Source: Meghimatium bilineatum (lineage: Eukaryota > Mollusca > Gastropoda > Stylommatophora > Philomycidae). Taken from it: a stretch of DNA of 64,000 bases. The DNA is taken from assembly GCA_034231615.1 (NCBI GenBank), contig CM067298.1:54836883-54900882 (forward strand), read 5' to 3'. The position numbers were made by a program, and so were the translations under genes. Positions within the stretch are counted from its first letter, which is position 1. Each line of letters starts with the position of its first letter. The notes below the pieces were generated by a model. The model had not been told where the DNA came from, searched no databases, and was given only the letters and a program-made list of their open reading frames with translations. Positions 13,201-26,100 of this stretch are shown here, one piece after another.

Positions 13201-16200
13201 AACTCCATTAGGTAAGTCTTCAATAATTTCATGTCTCAAAAAAACTCATAACTGATCAGCCTTGACATAAGTGTCTAAACCCTAAACTTCAGGATTGAAG
13301 AAAAGAAACTATGACAGCAAGTAAAACATATATAGATGTTACGATAAACAATATGTGAATATATCTTGTTGAGAAGAGCTTGCAAAACGTAAGCCAACAA
13401 ACTTAGAAAAGTATCTGTAAGTGAGAGCGATTTACATTGATAAGAGGAAGATACTTCAGTTGCTATGTGCCATTACAAGTAGATGGTAACTATCATCATC
13501 ATCAAGTGCCATCGCCGCAACGAAGCTTGGCTGCAACATATCTCCAACATCTTTTGTCTCTTGTCTTGGTGGTGCACTCTGCTAGACTGTAACCTGTCCA
13601 TCATGTGATGTTACTCTCCCACTTGTAGCTCTGCCTACCTCTTGCTCGCTTCCCTTTGACTTTACCCTCAAGTATGGTTTTCAATAAGGTGTCATGTCTT
13701 TTAATGTATCCAAAGTATTTTATTTGCCTGATATTTATTTCTCTTAGTAGTTCCTTCTTCATATTAAGTGTTTTTAGTATCTCTTTACTTGTTTTCTTCT
13801 CTTTCCATGATGTTCTCCCTATTCTTCTATATACCCACATCTCAAAGGCATCAATTTATCTTCTGTTTATTTAGCGTCCATGTTTCCGACCCATACATTA
13901 ATACTATAACTATTGTTATATAGTTATATTTATAGTATTATATATTTATTATACTTATAATTATATAGTTATATATATAGTTATAACCATATGTAACTAT
14001 AACTATGTCCAAATTTCAAGGTATCACACAAATTTACTGCCATGGACATGCTGAGGTATGCAGTAATAAGAGAACAGATAGGTTTGCATCCAAGCCATGA
14101 ACAGACAGGGAGAAGACAACCAAAAACATGATGTGTCTAACAGCTTCATGAGCACATGTTCCATGTAGCCACTGCTATTGCTCACATATAAATGCTGAGA
14201 TTTTGAGAATTCATTATCAAGTCTGGTAGTAGCAGAACTTGACATTGTAACACATAATTAATAAAATGTTAAACCAGTGAGTCATAAGAACTATCAGTAT
14301 GAATACTCTTCATCATTTTCTAGGGGAGACTGAAGACCTATAGGTTCATTGAGAGTGCAGCAATGTCAGTTCTTCACGATAACTATGAGCAACAGATGAA
14401 TACCTGTACACCGCCAAAGATGGATGTGTCGGGCCATTGGTGCAAATAAAACGGTGACATAATGCATTTCCATTCTCTGGACTACATCCTGCTAGAAATC
14501 TAGATCCAGTAGGAGTTTGAGAATGAACGCAGAAGAAGAAGAAGAGTACCTGTACAGCTATACTGTGACTGACTACACCAACCCCTAGCATGTGTAGCTA
14601 TTGGGGGATACTAAGCATTTATCTGTCCAGTGTGTTGCACTGACATGTTCAATTTATCAGTATTATTGATGACCATCAGCAAATTCACACTCTTTATCAC
14701 TGGCAAAATATCACAAAACCTAAATATAAAGAAAGTAAATGTGTTTACATATTTATTCTTAATTTTATGGACTCACTTCACAAAAATTTCAACATTCCTA
14801 GATAGAAAAGATTTATACTGCTGGACTCTAGGCAAAGACAGGTAACGTAAGAGTTCCTTTTCTTGAGTTTTGTTTTTCATGATTGCTGATAATAGAAGGT
14901 ACAAGTTAACTATAGCACTTGAATAAAATCTGTCATTGGGTATATGCACATTTTATGAGAAAATTGAACAATAAGAATGTAGATATAAACATGCTCATGT
15001 CATTTTATGAGTTTTTAGTCCACAAATTATTACCAATAGGGCATTTTTTCTTCTGCATATCTCCTATAAAGAGCATAGGACAAATTGTGTACGTATAAGA
15101 TACAACAGAGATGTGTACAGGTCCACAATAATCACTCTTTCAATAGCAAAACAAGCTGATACGATTCCTTGTCAAAAACAATACTGCAAAGAACAGTTGA
15201 AAGTTAAAGAAACAGAGGACAAAGAAAACATAAGCAGACAACATCAAAGACATGGACCTCTAAAGATTTATCAACATTCATCCTCATTGCTGAAGATATA
15301 GATTGCTGGATGACTCTGTGTGTTGATGCATCCAATATAGAACACATATGACCCTGATAGGTTATGGGTTTTATGGACAAATTCTTGTTACCTCCTGGTA
15401 TATTTTATATCAGCGAGCTTAATACATCTTCACCAATTCTCATATAAGATGTCTTATAATAAATAAACGATGTTTCCAATGTTAAGTCAATGCCATGAGC
15501 CAAAACTGAAGTATCCTCTTCAAGTAACTTTTTTCGGCATTTTCATTGAGAGAATCACATTAATGAAATCATTTTCTTTATCTCCACAAAGTTCATAAAT
15601 CCAAGGGAATGGCAAGGTCAATATAATAACAATTTGACACATGAAAAAACAATAATTATATCATATTCTATTATATTATATCATATAATTATATTATATT
15701 ATATCATATAATTATATTATATCATATAATTATATTATATTATATCATATAATTATATTATATCATATAATTATATTATATTATATCATATAATTATATT
15801 ATATTATATCATATAATTATATTATATTATATCATATAATTTTATATTATATTATATAATTATATTATATTATATCATAATTATATTATATCACATGACA
15901 TGACATGACATTATATTATATAATTATATCATATTCTATTATATTATATAATTATATCATATTTTTGATAAAATCTGGAAAGTGAGTCTTCTGTTAAAAC
16001 TCACCCAGAAAGGAATTGGGGGAAAAATGCTACGGCAGATTTTCAGTTAAAATGCCACAAAAGTTTTCTATGTGGAAGATATACAAGAGTCAAACTCCAG
16101 GGAAAAAGAAGCGAAATATTAAACATAACAGAGGGCACCCAACTGGGAGAAGATATATCCCCCACACTCTGCATAATTTTATAGATGACCTGCCGAAGCT

Positions 16201-19200
16201 ATTCACACCACCATACATAAATAGGGCTCTCCATGCAGATGATCTGGCTATATCGAACCAATCAGAATACATAGGAGTTACAAAGATGAGAATACAGGAG
16301 GCCATAAATAAAGTTGAAAAATTGACCAAAACCTGGGATGTTTAAATAGATAAAAGCAAGACTGTTGCCACACTTTTCACCCACTCCACAAAACCGGAAA
16401 ATTATACTCTCACATTAAACAATACTCCACTTTCAAAAGATTCTTGATTAGAAACTAGCGTCACAGCATGTGGGGCACTCCCATAGGTGCTCCACCCTCC
16501 GTTCCAGCTGCCATCCCAGTGTATGTAGACTCAAGAGTCCCGGTCAGATGTTGATTGCATGATCTTCGAAGCCTTCCAAAAAATTACTTCACCTTCCCTC
16601 CCATCTAGATACTCCCATTATATACACAGATGGCTCAGTTAACAGAAATAAAAATAAAAGCGGTTGGGGTTTTGTTGCCTACAGAAACAGCATGAAGTTG
16701 GTTGAGAAATCTTCTGCATATTCCACTGTCATATCAAGCATGAGGATGGAGATAGAGGGAGTTACAGCAGCACTTAATCGGTTGATAACTGATACATCAA
16801 CACACTCAGTGATGCTCACAGACTCTCAAAGCATGCTGCACAAGATTGAAAAGTAGATGCTGAGAAAAGAATGGTTGGACTTATTGAATAACTCAATTGT
16901 CCAGAGCATTACATGTATATACTCCCTTGATCATGCTGGTGTCACAGGAAATGAGACAACCGACTTATTGGCAGACAATGCTGCGATAGATGGCACAAAA
17001 CTGAGGAGATAAAGCAGACTTGATCAATGCAGTAATAAATTAAATAAATTCATTTCAAGATGAAGATGATGTCAAAGAGACTGAGAATGTGCACATACAG
17101 AGAATGTCACTTTCAAAAGAAAACAACCCAGTCTACTTGGTTTCAAATGGATTTAATTCATGAGGTTGTGTTTATGAGTGGATAGAATGCATCATGTTCA
17201 TTTTCATGCCCAGTCATGATAGTCTGGCTGAGACTGCTACTGTGTCTGGCTGTGGAGCAAAGGAACTCACTGACATTTTAAAATCACAAGAATCAACCTG
17301 GAAAAAAGAAATTGATGAGGGTGATGATTCATTTTCCACATGCAGAGTAAAGAGATATGTCGAAATGCAGAATTGTCAGAAATTAATGCTACTGTAGGTT
17401 AAGAAGAATGTTTGTTAACCAACAAAGAAATGGATCTGTCAGTCAGTCATCATGTAATGATGGATATGCTCGTGGATACTGAAGCACCTATATACATGTG
17501 CAGAGTGTAATTATGGTGATCTGATGACTATTGTCTATCCTCAGGTGATGTTGTTGTAGCTTCCACACTTGCCGTTGTGGGTAGGGGTTTGTGAAGGAGA
17601 TGTAGCCTGCATTCCAGTGCCAGGTGTGTTGCTCTGGTTGAGGTGTAGTCATGTTTTTTCAGAATGGTCTTAATGTTGTCTATCCACCTTTTCCTAGGTA
17701 TGCCCTTGGCTCTTTATCCTGATTCGATCAGCTGTAATGTGAAGTTGATCTCTCATCCTCATAAGATGTTAAAACCATTTTATCTTCTGTTTCTCTATAT
17801 ATCAGATGACTAACTAAATGATTCTCTAAAGCATGTGCAACATGTTTATGTGTTGCATTGATTTTATCCCTTCCTTCAAAAGTAAGGAACCATCATTAAA
17901 TTTTACAAAGGAAATTAATAAATAGCTGTATAAATATATTATCAAAGCATTGCTGATAAGGATGTTTTCCAATGAGAAAGCTAACCTTTAGGAGTAAAGT
18001 CATCCATCAGCATAGCTGCAAGTCCAAGAGAACATTTGGACTGAATAAAGTAGTGATTGCAGAGAACCTCTTCAAGATCACTGAAACATCCTGCACATGC
18101 CTTGAATAATACAAGAATTGATTAAATGAATAAGTAAATCAATTAGAAACTATATTTGTGCTGGCCAGGTTTTGTGCATGAGTAAAAGTATAGCTAATGC
18201 AATAAGTATAATGGAATGTAAGAGAATGTGTGTGTGTGTAAATAATGTTCTTGTTCATGAATGATGCATGTATGTGTTAATCATGTGTTCATATTTGAAT
18301 TATTTGTGCACGTGTGAGTGATTTACATGCAGTAAAGCTGAATATGTGATTGATGTGTGTGTGCATGTCTCAGATTAATTTGCATGTCTCAGAGTAATGT
18401 ACATATGTATTAGTGCTGTCTGAGAGTGTGAATGATATGTGTACTTGAATGATGATGCATGTGGGCGATTTACATGTATTAGCGACGTTCATGTGAGAGA
18501 TTTCTGTGAAGAGCAGTACAAACAAATCAAGTACTACGAGGCGTGTTCAAATGAAAACGGGTCTTGTGGATTTATTTAAAAAGTATCATACGCAATTTAA
18601 TATTTTCAACGGAATTGAACAAAGCAACCACTTGTGAATAAGAATGCACCTGGGTTCATCAGAAAAAATCTCCGTATGCATTTAGGCAAGCATCCCACTG
18701 TTTAGGTAGACGTCGAATGCCGTCCGAGAAAAAGTTGCGTGGCTGTTCTCTGAACCATGTGGGCTGTCCCAATTGACATATGGAATTCTTCTGCAAGCGA
18801 ACGAATGCTCCGACGACGGTCAGTCAGTACTGCTTTATCAAGCACGGCTATGGCTTCTTCTGTTGCAACAATATGCGCCTGACCTGGCCGTGCAAGATCT
18901 GCCGTTAACTCACGTCCGTCTTTAAACATACGCACCCACTCCATCACTCTGGTCCTCGACAAACATTTGTCACCATATGCTGCCTTCATTCTCCGATGAA
19001 TGTCTACTGCTTGACATCCTTCAAATGAAAGAAACTGGATCACAGCACGCTGATTCACTTTGGACGGGTTCGGAATCACACCCGCCATATTGTTAACAGT
19101 CTTCTGCAGCACATATGCATGCTGGGAAGATGAACACGTGACCGTATGTAAATTATTGGATACTCATTACTAGTGCAAAATGTCATCAATATCAGTGCGC

Positions 19201-22200
19201 TCTATCACGCGTGGTGTAACAAGTCCCGTTTTCATTTGAACACGCCTCGTATATCAGCAAATAAGTACTCAGTAAGGAAGAAAACACAATATGTGTAAGG
19301 ACATTTATTAATAATAAGACACATAACCCGCTAGGGTCTTATGGATGGCACACTGGTGACATCAGCACAAAAAGTTCTTCCACCTCTGTCATCAGCCATT
19401 CAAAGAAAAATCATGCTAAAACTATTCCTTGATATTTTCAATTCAGGATTTTCCTTGTCCACGTCCTTTTCCAACTCTGACAGTTTCTTGCAAAATAGTT
19501 TTTAGAAAGCGGGTCATGTCTCATTATATGTCCAAACCAAGCAAGTGTATAAAATATTTACTAATGATTGAATCCAGCCATATTGAAGCCAAGCAATATG
19601 GACTGTGTGACCAAAAACAGCAAACATTGTTATCATTTAAAATGTTTTTATTTGATTGAATGTATGCTGACAAAGTTCTCAGTTATTTTAGTACACAGTT
19701 TGAATGTTTTGACAAAATCACATCTTTTTTTGGAGATGCGGTTAGTCAAGTATGGAAAAACCTGTGTACTCGAGTTGCCAGGTGATTTGGTGCCGTTAGA
19801 ATGAACTTGTTCAATGCTCATTAGTCTCAAGAATTTTTTATTTATCCTCTTGCTTCCTACTTGAATTTGTTGACAAAATGGTACAACACACCTTCTACAC
19901 ATACACCCATAGACCACCCACACTTTCCTGAGGCTTCTTCTCATATCATTACATAGCACTGAAAGTTAGTCTTCCGGGTATTAAAGATTGCTCTGAGGAA
20001 AAAACCAATTGCACATAATAAACAAGAGTTTTTCATGGGATTTTGTTGTCACTTGTCAATATTCATTCTCTGTTGAATAGTTCTACTCTTGGCAGCTCAA
20101 TGTTATTCTTAAAAAAAAGTTTTTAAGTAAACATAGCAACATACCATGAATTAGTGACTGTTAAGAGTGTCTGTAAAAGGTATTTTTAATGGAAGTCAAT
20201 AAAGATGTGTTTGGCTATTTCTCTGGGGTCAGAACAGTGTCTACAAGTGGATAACTGATGGTGGATGATACAGTTTATTGACTCTAAATGGATATTGATT
20301 CTAGTATGTTCTGTTCACAATTGAGAGGAAGTGATTTCTCCTGCAGTTTATTTATGTTATCACTGCTTATTGGTCATATTATTCCACTAAATACATTTCA
20401 AGCAGTCAGCCTACGTGCCCAAATGTTCAGCCACATTTCCCATGTATTGTTTCTGACAATCTGTTCAACTGTTCCCCTGCTGCAGGGTCTTTCCTTTTGT
20501 TGTTTTGAGGCTCCTTATTCATTTTTAAGTCTCTCTGTTGCTTCAACTCCTGTTAGATCATTATGTCCAGGGATCCATTACAGGTTCATGTTTATGAAAT
20601 ATGAGGAGATAGACTATGCTGGAGATGAACACTGATCTTGCTACATAAAGGATGTTCTGATTTGCATATGGATTTTATTAAGTCTCCAAACAGACATTAA
20701 GTTGATAAAAATGACTGTCTGATTGTTAACAAATTTGCACTGAAAATATTCATATAAGTTAATGTGCATTGACTTACTAGATGATAGGGTAATTCAGAGA
20801 ATGCTCTGGAGTTTTTACTCTGCCATGTGTTATTTCTGTATTGATCTGCCTGTTTCAAGAAAAATCCTGAGGATGCAAATAAAATACATTATAAAATATG
20901 ACAAAAACTACAATATATATGAGCTTGTGATATGATTACCAAACATGTTTTAAGCATAGTGATCATCTTGTTATTTCAACAGAAGGAAATATTGAAATCT
21001 CAAGTGTACTTGAAAGTAGACAATTAACTAGCAGAAAAGTGTCACTGCAATTTGAACTGACTCACCAGCAGATGGTAAAGAGTATTTATGCTGATAGTTA
21101 TCATGTTAGCATGTTTGGTGTGAAAGTCCCATTGTTAACATGTTTTGTGTGTGAAAGTCCAATATGTTCTCACAGGATAGCTACTAACTCCTGATAAAAA
21201 AAATTATCCACAAAATTTCTCCAGTCTCAAGATGACATATTCGTAATGGTTAAATATCATCATCATATGAAAGGTGGTTGGGGAGATACTGATGAATGCC
21301 ACCTAAATATAAAGAGAAAAGAGTTTGATAAGGACACTCAAATGACAAATAAGACATGGAAGGAGCTTGAAGCAATAGCTAAAGATAGAACAAGATGGAA
21401 AAGATTTATTTAGGACCAATGATCCATATGCAGTGAACGATGAATATAACAGAAAATATAGAAATTAACATATTTTCAAAAGCAATATTTAAATCAGTAA
21501 ATATTACAAAATTAAAATTTTATGTGTAAATTCTGGCACCAAAAAAACATAAAAACGAGAAACACTGACAAAATTTCCCAACCTGATAGTAATTTATGCA
21601 GTTTAATCTCTAGAGTTGCATCTGCACCCTTCAAATAACGCAATCTGACAGCTGTAGAAATTTCTTTGTTAGCAAAGAAAAGCAATGATGACCTGTAAGA
21701 TAATTATGGCATTGTCTGTCAACACTAATAAAATAATTATGTATTGGTCTAAATAACAAATGAATTCAAGTTAAAATACAGCTACAAAATATGAATGGAA
21801 CTAACCATTGATCTTGTATCATAATGTGACTCCATTATCCATTTAAATTTTAGAATGTGAATAAAGACTATCTTATCTTTATGTACCTATCAAGCTTTTG
21901 AGATGAAAACTTGTAAAAATAATTCCCACAAAGAAAAAAACTTTACAGAACAGATAAATATATTTATAAATTGTAATAATTAATACAGAAAACACACATT
22001 AACGATTAAAAACTGCACAACACCGTTTCTCATATCTTTGAGCAACAAAGTCAAAGTACAGCCTCTTTCATTGCCACAGATGATTTTTGTCATCTGTGAA
22101 TATTATTTTTTTGTGGGGAATTTTTCATGACCCTACTTGTATATTATTTATTGTGAGATTTTCAATTTATTAAAAGTAATATTCCACTATAGCTCGTCTG

Positions 22201-23100
22201 TTATTGGATCAATTCAACGTGGAAATCAGAGATTTAATTATTTTAGCTTGTTTTTTCAATGAATACTTTAAACTGGAAAAAGCAGCTTATGATACTCAGA
22301 TTCAAAGTGACTCTGATTAACCCTTTTTTGGAGATAAACAGCAATAATTTGGACTCAGAATCATATATAGAATTGGACTATAATTCAAGTAATAATGGTC
22401 TTAGATTGATACAATATAGCTCTGCCCAGGAGTGAGTGACGGCAACACTCACAAAAATAGAAGCATAGCACTAATATTTCTAGACAAAATCATTCATAAA
22501 ATAAATAGGAACAGTAATCGCACAGCATACCCCTCACTACTTCCTGTTCAGTTTTTAAGAATCTTACATCGATAAAAGTTTTGATTGTTTTGGAATGCAA
22601 CTGGAAAGGGGTGGTACATGCACTAGCATTAGATTTATTGTAAACACTATACCTAATCCTCCCATTTCTCCCCACCCCCACTTCCTAATATCTAGCAAGA
22701 TCCTGCAGTTGTATTAACATTCTGCAAGTGACGTAGTTTCTTTGGCCGCACAATAAACTGATACCCATGCACAAACTATCATACACTACCAATGAACATG
22801 TGCATTTAATCTTGTTTTGTTTACATCTCGCTATAATAATGAAATATAGGGGGTATGCTTTACGATTATAGAACTAATAAATAAAAATGAAACCTTAAGG
22901 TAAAAGATTGAGATTAACATTTATGGAAAGCTTTTTGTTCTCTGAATTTCTTCTAAAAGTTTCAAAGCACCAATATTATTAGTTGATTTGTAATTATTTC
23001 TTTAAACAATCACTTGCAAAACTGATATCTTAAAAACAGCATGGCAGTGAGAAAGACTTGGCCTAAAAAGGTGTAATTGCAAAAATATTAACTAATTAAA

Positions 23101-23198
<98 letters not shown>

Positions 23199-26100
23199 TT
23201 GTCAAAAAACAGCTATAATCAGAAAATTGTGAATAAGGTTACATTATGTGGTTTCAGTCAGTCAGCTCAGTTTTTGCCAAGTTTAGCACATAGGGCGGAT
23301 TTCATAGCTCTTCATGCCTGTCGGTCAGTTGCCAAGGATTGCAGATCTTGTGCATTTATGCCTATTGATTTTAATTCATTCATAAATGTTCTACCGAGCG
23401 TTGTTTTTGGTCTTCCCTGTTTTCTTTTCCCGTCTGGTGTTCACATGAAGGCTTATCATGGATTTCTGTCTTCCTTCATTCTAAATATGTGGCCGATGTA
23501 TGTCCAGCAGCGTTTTCTTATGATGTTCATCACATATTCTTGTTGTGTCTCCTCTCTTAGTAGGGTAGCCGGGGGCAATGATGCGCGTTTTTCACTTTTT
23601 TCCGTATTCTGACAAAAAGACTTAACTATGAGAGACCAAACTAGCAGCAGTGTGTAGCTTATCCATCCATCTAACAATCGTCAGGGTATTTACAATATAC
23701 AATCACGTTTAGTCCGTAGAATGAGATTTTATGAACATGAGTATAATCCCACCTTTGCCCCAATTTCTGGGGCAAACACGCGCAGGCAAAAACAATTACA
23801 AAATCATGGGAAAATTGACAAAACCAGCAAAATAACAACGTCACTTCCTATCTAAACATAGTCAGTCACAATGTGGGAAGATAATAGAGCACAAAGACTA
23901 GGCATATGTATCTTTATGTAACTTTAATACGAAAAAAAAATGAAAAAACGTAAATATGAAAAACAGAATTTAATACAGAGAATGGGTGCTTAGATCCGTT
24001 TAAAACTATAACAACGTGTTGGAGTGCTCTATAAAGCGTTTGACTATAATTTCAACTATCTATGAATAGCGGAGGTCGTTCATCTATGATCAGCGGAGAT
24101 CGTACAACTATGACAGGCAGAGATCGTGCAACTATGACCGGCGGTAATTATGCATCTATGACTGGCGGAGATTGTGCATCTATGAATAGCGGAGATTGTG
24201 CATCTATGACTGGCGGAGATTGTGCATCTATGACTGGCGGAGATTGTGCATCTATGAATAGCGGAGATTGTGCATCTATGACTGGCGGAGATTGTGCATC
24301 TATGAATAGCGGAGATTGTGCATCTATGACTGGCGGAGATTGTGCATCTATGACTGGCGGAGATTGTGCATCTATGACCGGCGGTAATTATGCATCTATG
24401 ACCGGCGGTAATTATGCATCTATGACTGGCGGAGATTGTGCATCTATGACTGGCGGAGATTGTGCATCTATGACTGGCGGAGATTGTGCATCTATGACTG
24501 GCGGAGATTGTGCATCTATGACTGGCGGAGATTGTGCATCTATGACTGGCGGAGATTGTGCATCTATGACTGGCGGAGATTGTGCTTCTATGACTGGCGG
24601 AGAACGTGCATCTATGACTGGCGGAGAACGTGCATGTATGACTGGCGGAGATTGTGCATCTATGAATAGAGGAAATCGTGCATCTATGAATAGAGGAGAA
24701 CGTGTAACTATGACTGGCAGAGATAGTGCAGTTATGACCGGCGGAGATAGCGCAATTATGACCGGCGGAGATATTGCAATTATGTCCGGCGGAAATCGTG
24801 CATCTATGAATAGCGGAGAACGTGCATCTATGAATAGCGGAGAACGTGCATCTATGAATAGCCGGGAACGTGCATTTATGAATAGCGGGGATCGTGCATT
24901 TATGTATAGCGGGGATCGTGCATCGGCGGAGGTCGTGCATCTATTATCTGCGGAGGTCGTACAACTATGACCCGTGAAGATTGTGCAGCTATAACCGACA
25001 GGGATCGTGCAACTATGAATAGCGGAGAACGTGCATCTATTATCGACGGAGACCGTACAACTATGACCCGTGGAGATTGTGCATCTGTGATCGGAAGGGA
25101 TTGTGCATCTATAGCAGCGACTGCTTCATTTTCAGTCAGTGGCATCATTTTCTCAATTTTCCGTTTGTAATTCCTAAAAAGAAACATAACGTGACAATAA
25201 AATATTGGTTTAAATATTTGGCAACATGAGGGGGAAGTGACTGGGGCAAACATGCGCAGTCAGTCAGCAGCGCATGTTTGCCCCGTCAGTGTGCGCGGCG
25301 TTACCCCAAAATACACTGTTCACAATTTTTATAAAATATCATGAAAACAAAAATTATCTTGACAATGTAACATGCTTAATAACTTAACAATACAATATAG
25401 TTTTCAGTTCAGACATGTAAAATAACATTACAGTAATGATAAGAGAGGACAAAGAGTGAGAAGTGGAAAAAAAGTTAGATCGAGAACGTTAAAAAATGAA
25501 TTTACCTCATAGCTCAAAAATGACCTGCCCGTGACAGATGAAAATTCGTTGTGCGACAGAAACGGATGTTAGCGTCCGGCGTGGCCACGTGGTTTGCGGG
25601 AAAAACCCATAGTTCCGGAAAAAAACGACTGCGAATCTTTGCCCCCAGCGCATCTTTACCCCCGGCTACCCTATGTCGTTTGATTTGAAGTCTTTCCAAT
25701 TATTATTTGTGATTTTTCTGAGGCATATATTCTCAAAGGCAACTAACTTCTTATCCATTATTGTGGTAGATTTCCAATTTTCACATCCACATGTCAATAC
25801 TGGAATCACACTTGCCTTGAATAGTTGCAGTTTGATGTGTTTTCTTGCGATCTTTGATCTCCAGATGTTTGAAGGTTTGTTAAAGGCGTTGGAGGTGAGA
25901 GAAATTTGAGTCTTGATTTCTGAGTTGGTATCCCCGTCTGCTTCATATTTCTTCCCAAATATATGAAATTTGAAATGCTGTCTAGTACATTGTCAATGTC
26001 ATCTAGTTGACAATGTACAAGACAATGTTTCAAATTTCGTATATGTGGTTATTATTTCGTATTATGTGGTTTACACTACCAAATATGGCTGAATATGCTA

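Larger units (their letters stand above)
23563..25671. mobile_element. TA-flanked inverted-repeat element carrying a 24-bp minisatellite
   Basis: Ends GGGTAGCCGGGGGCAATGAT (left) and the reverse complement of GGGTAGCCGGGGGTAAAGAT (right) match over 23 of about 25 bp, flanked by TA at 23561-23562 and 25672-25673. The interior has no transposase. It holds the 24-bp array and several copies of a GGGGCAAANATGCGC motif that also lies in the ends. TA duplication suggests the Tc1/mariner-pogo superfamily as mobiliser, but the end sequence is not one I recognise. Confidence 0.85.
23201..26040 (-). mobile_element. LINE 3' region split by a 2.1-kb DNA element
   Basis: Right part (25674-26040) reads, on the minus strand, FIYLGRNMKQTG, ARKHIKLQLFKASVIPVLTC and FENICLRKITNNNWKDFKSN. 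Left part (23201-23560) continues REETQQEYVMNIIRKRCWTY, IGHIFRMKEDRNP and PDGKRKQGRPKTTLGRTF. Removing 23563-25671 and one TA rejoins the halves in frame, which proves the order of insertion. The LINE itself has stops. Confidence 0.88.

Noticed and set aside
13601..13840. 79-residue basic ORF as a host gene
   Set aside because: Matches the C-terminal pattern of non-LTR reverse transcriptases found repeatedly in this window.
19648..19959. 103-residue minus ORF
   Set aside because: No motif, no splice-compatible phase with TEP1, and it starts beside a LINE fragment. Its splice-like sites did not fit the missing exon.
24062..24970. 302-residue repeat protein as an annotated gene
   Set aside because: Openness on both strands follows from a stop-free 24-bp unit, and it lies within a TA-flanked mobile insert with no promoter evidence. 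Kept as a repeat and a finding, not as a CDS.
24062..25120. CRISPR-like array
   Set aside because: Units are contiguous with no unique spacers, and the DNA is eukaryotic.
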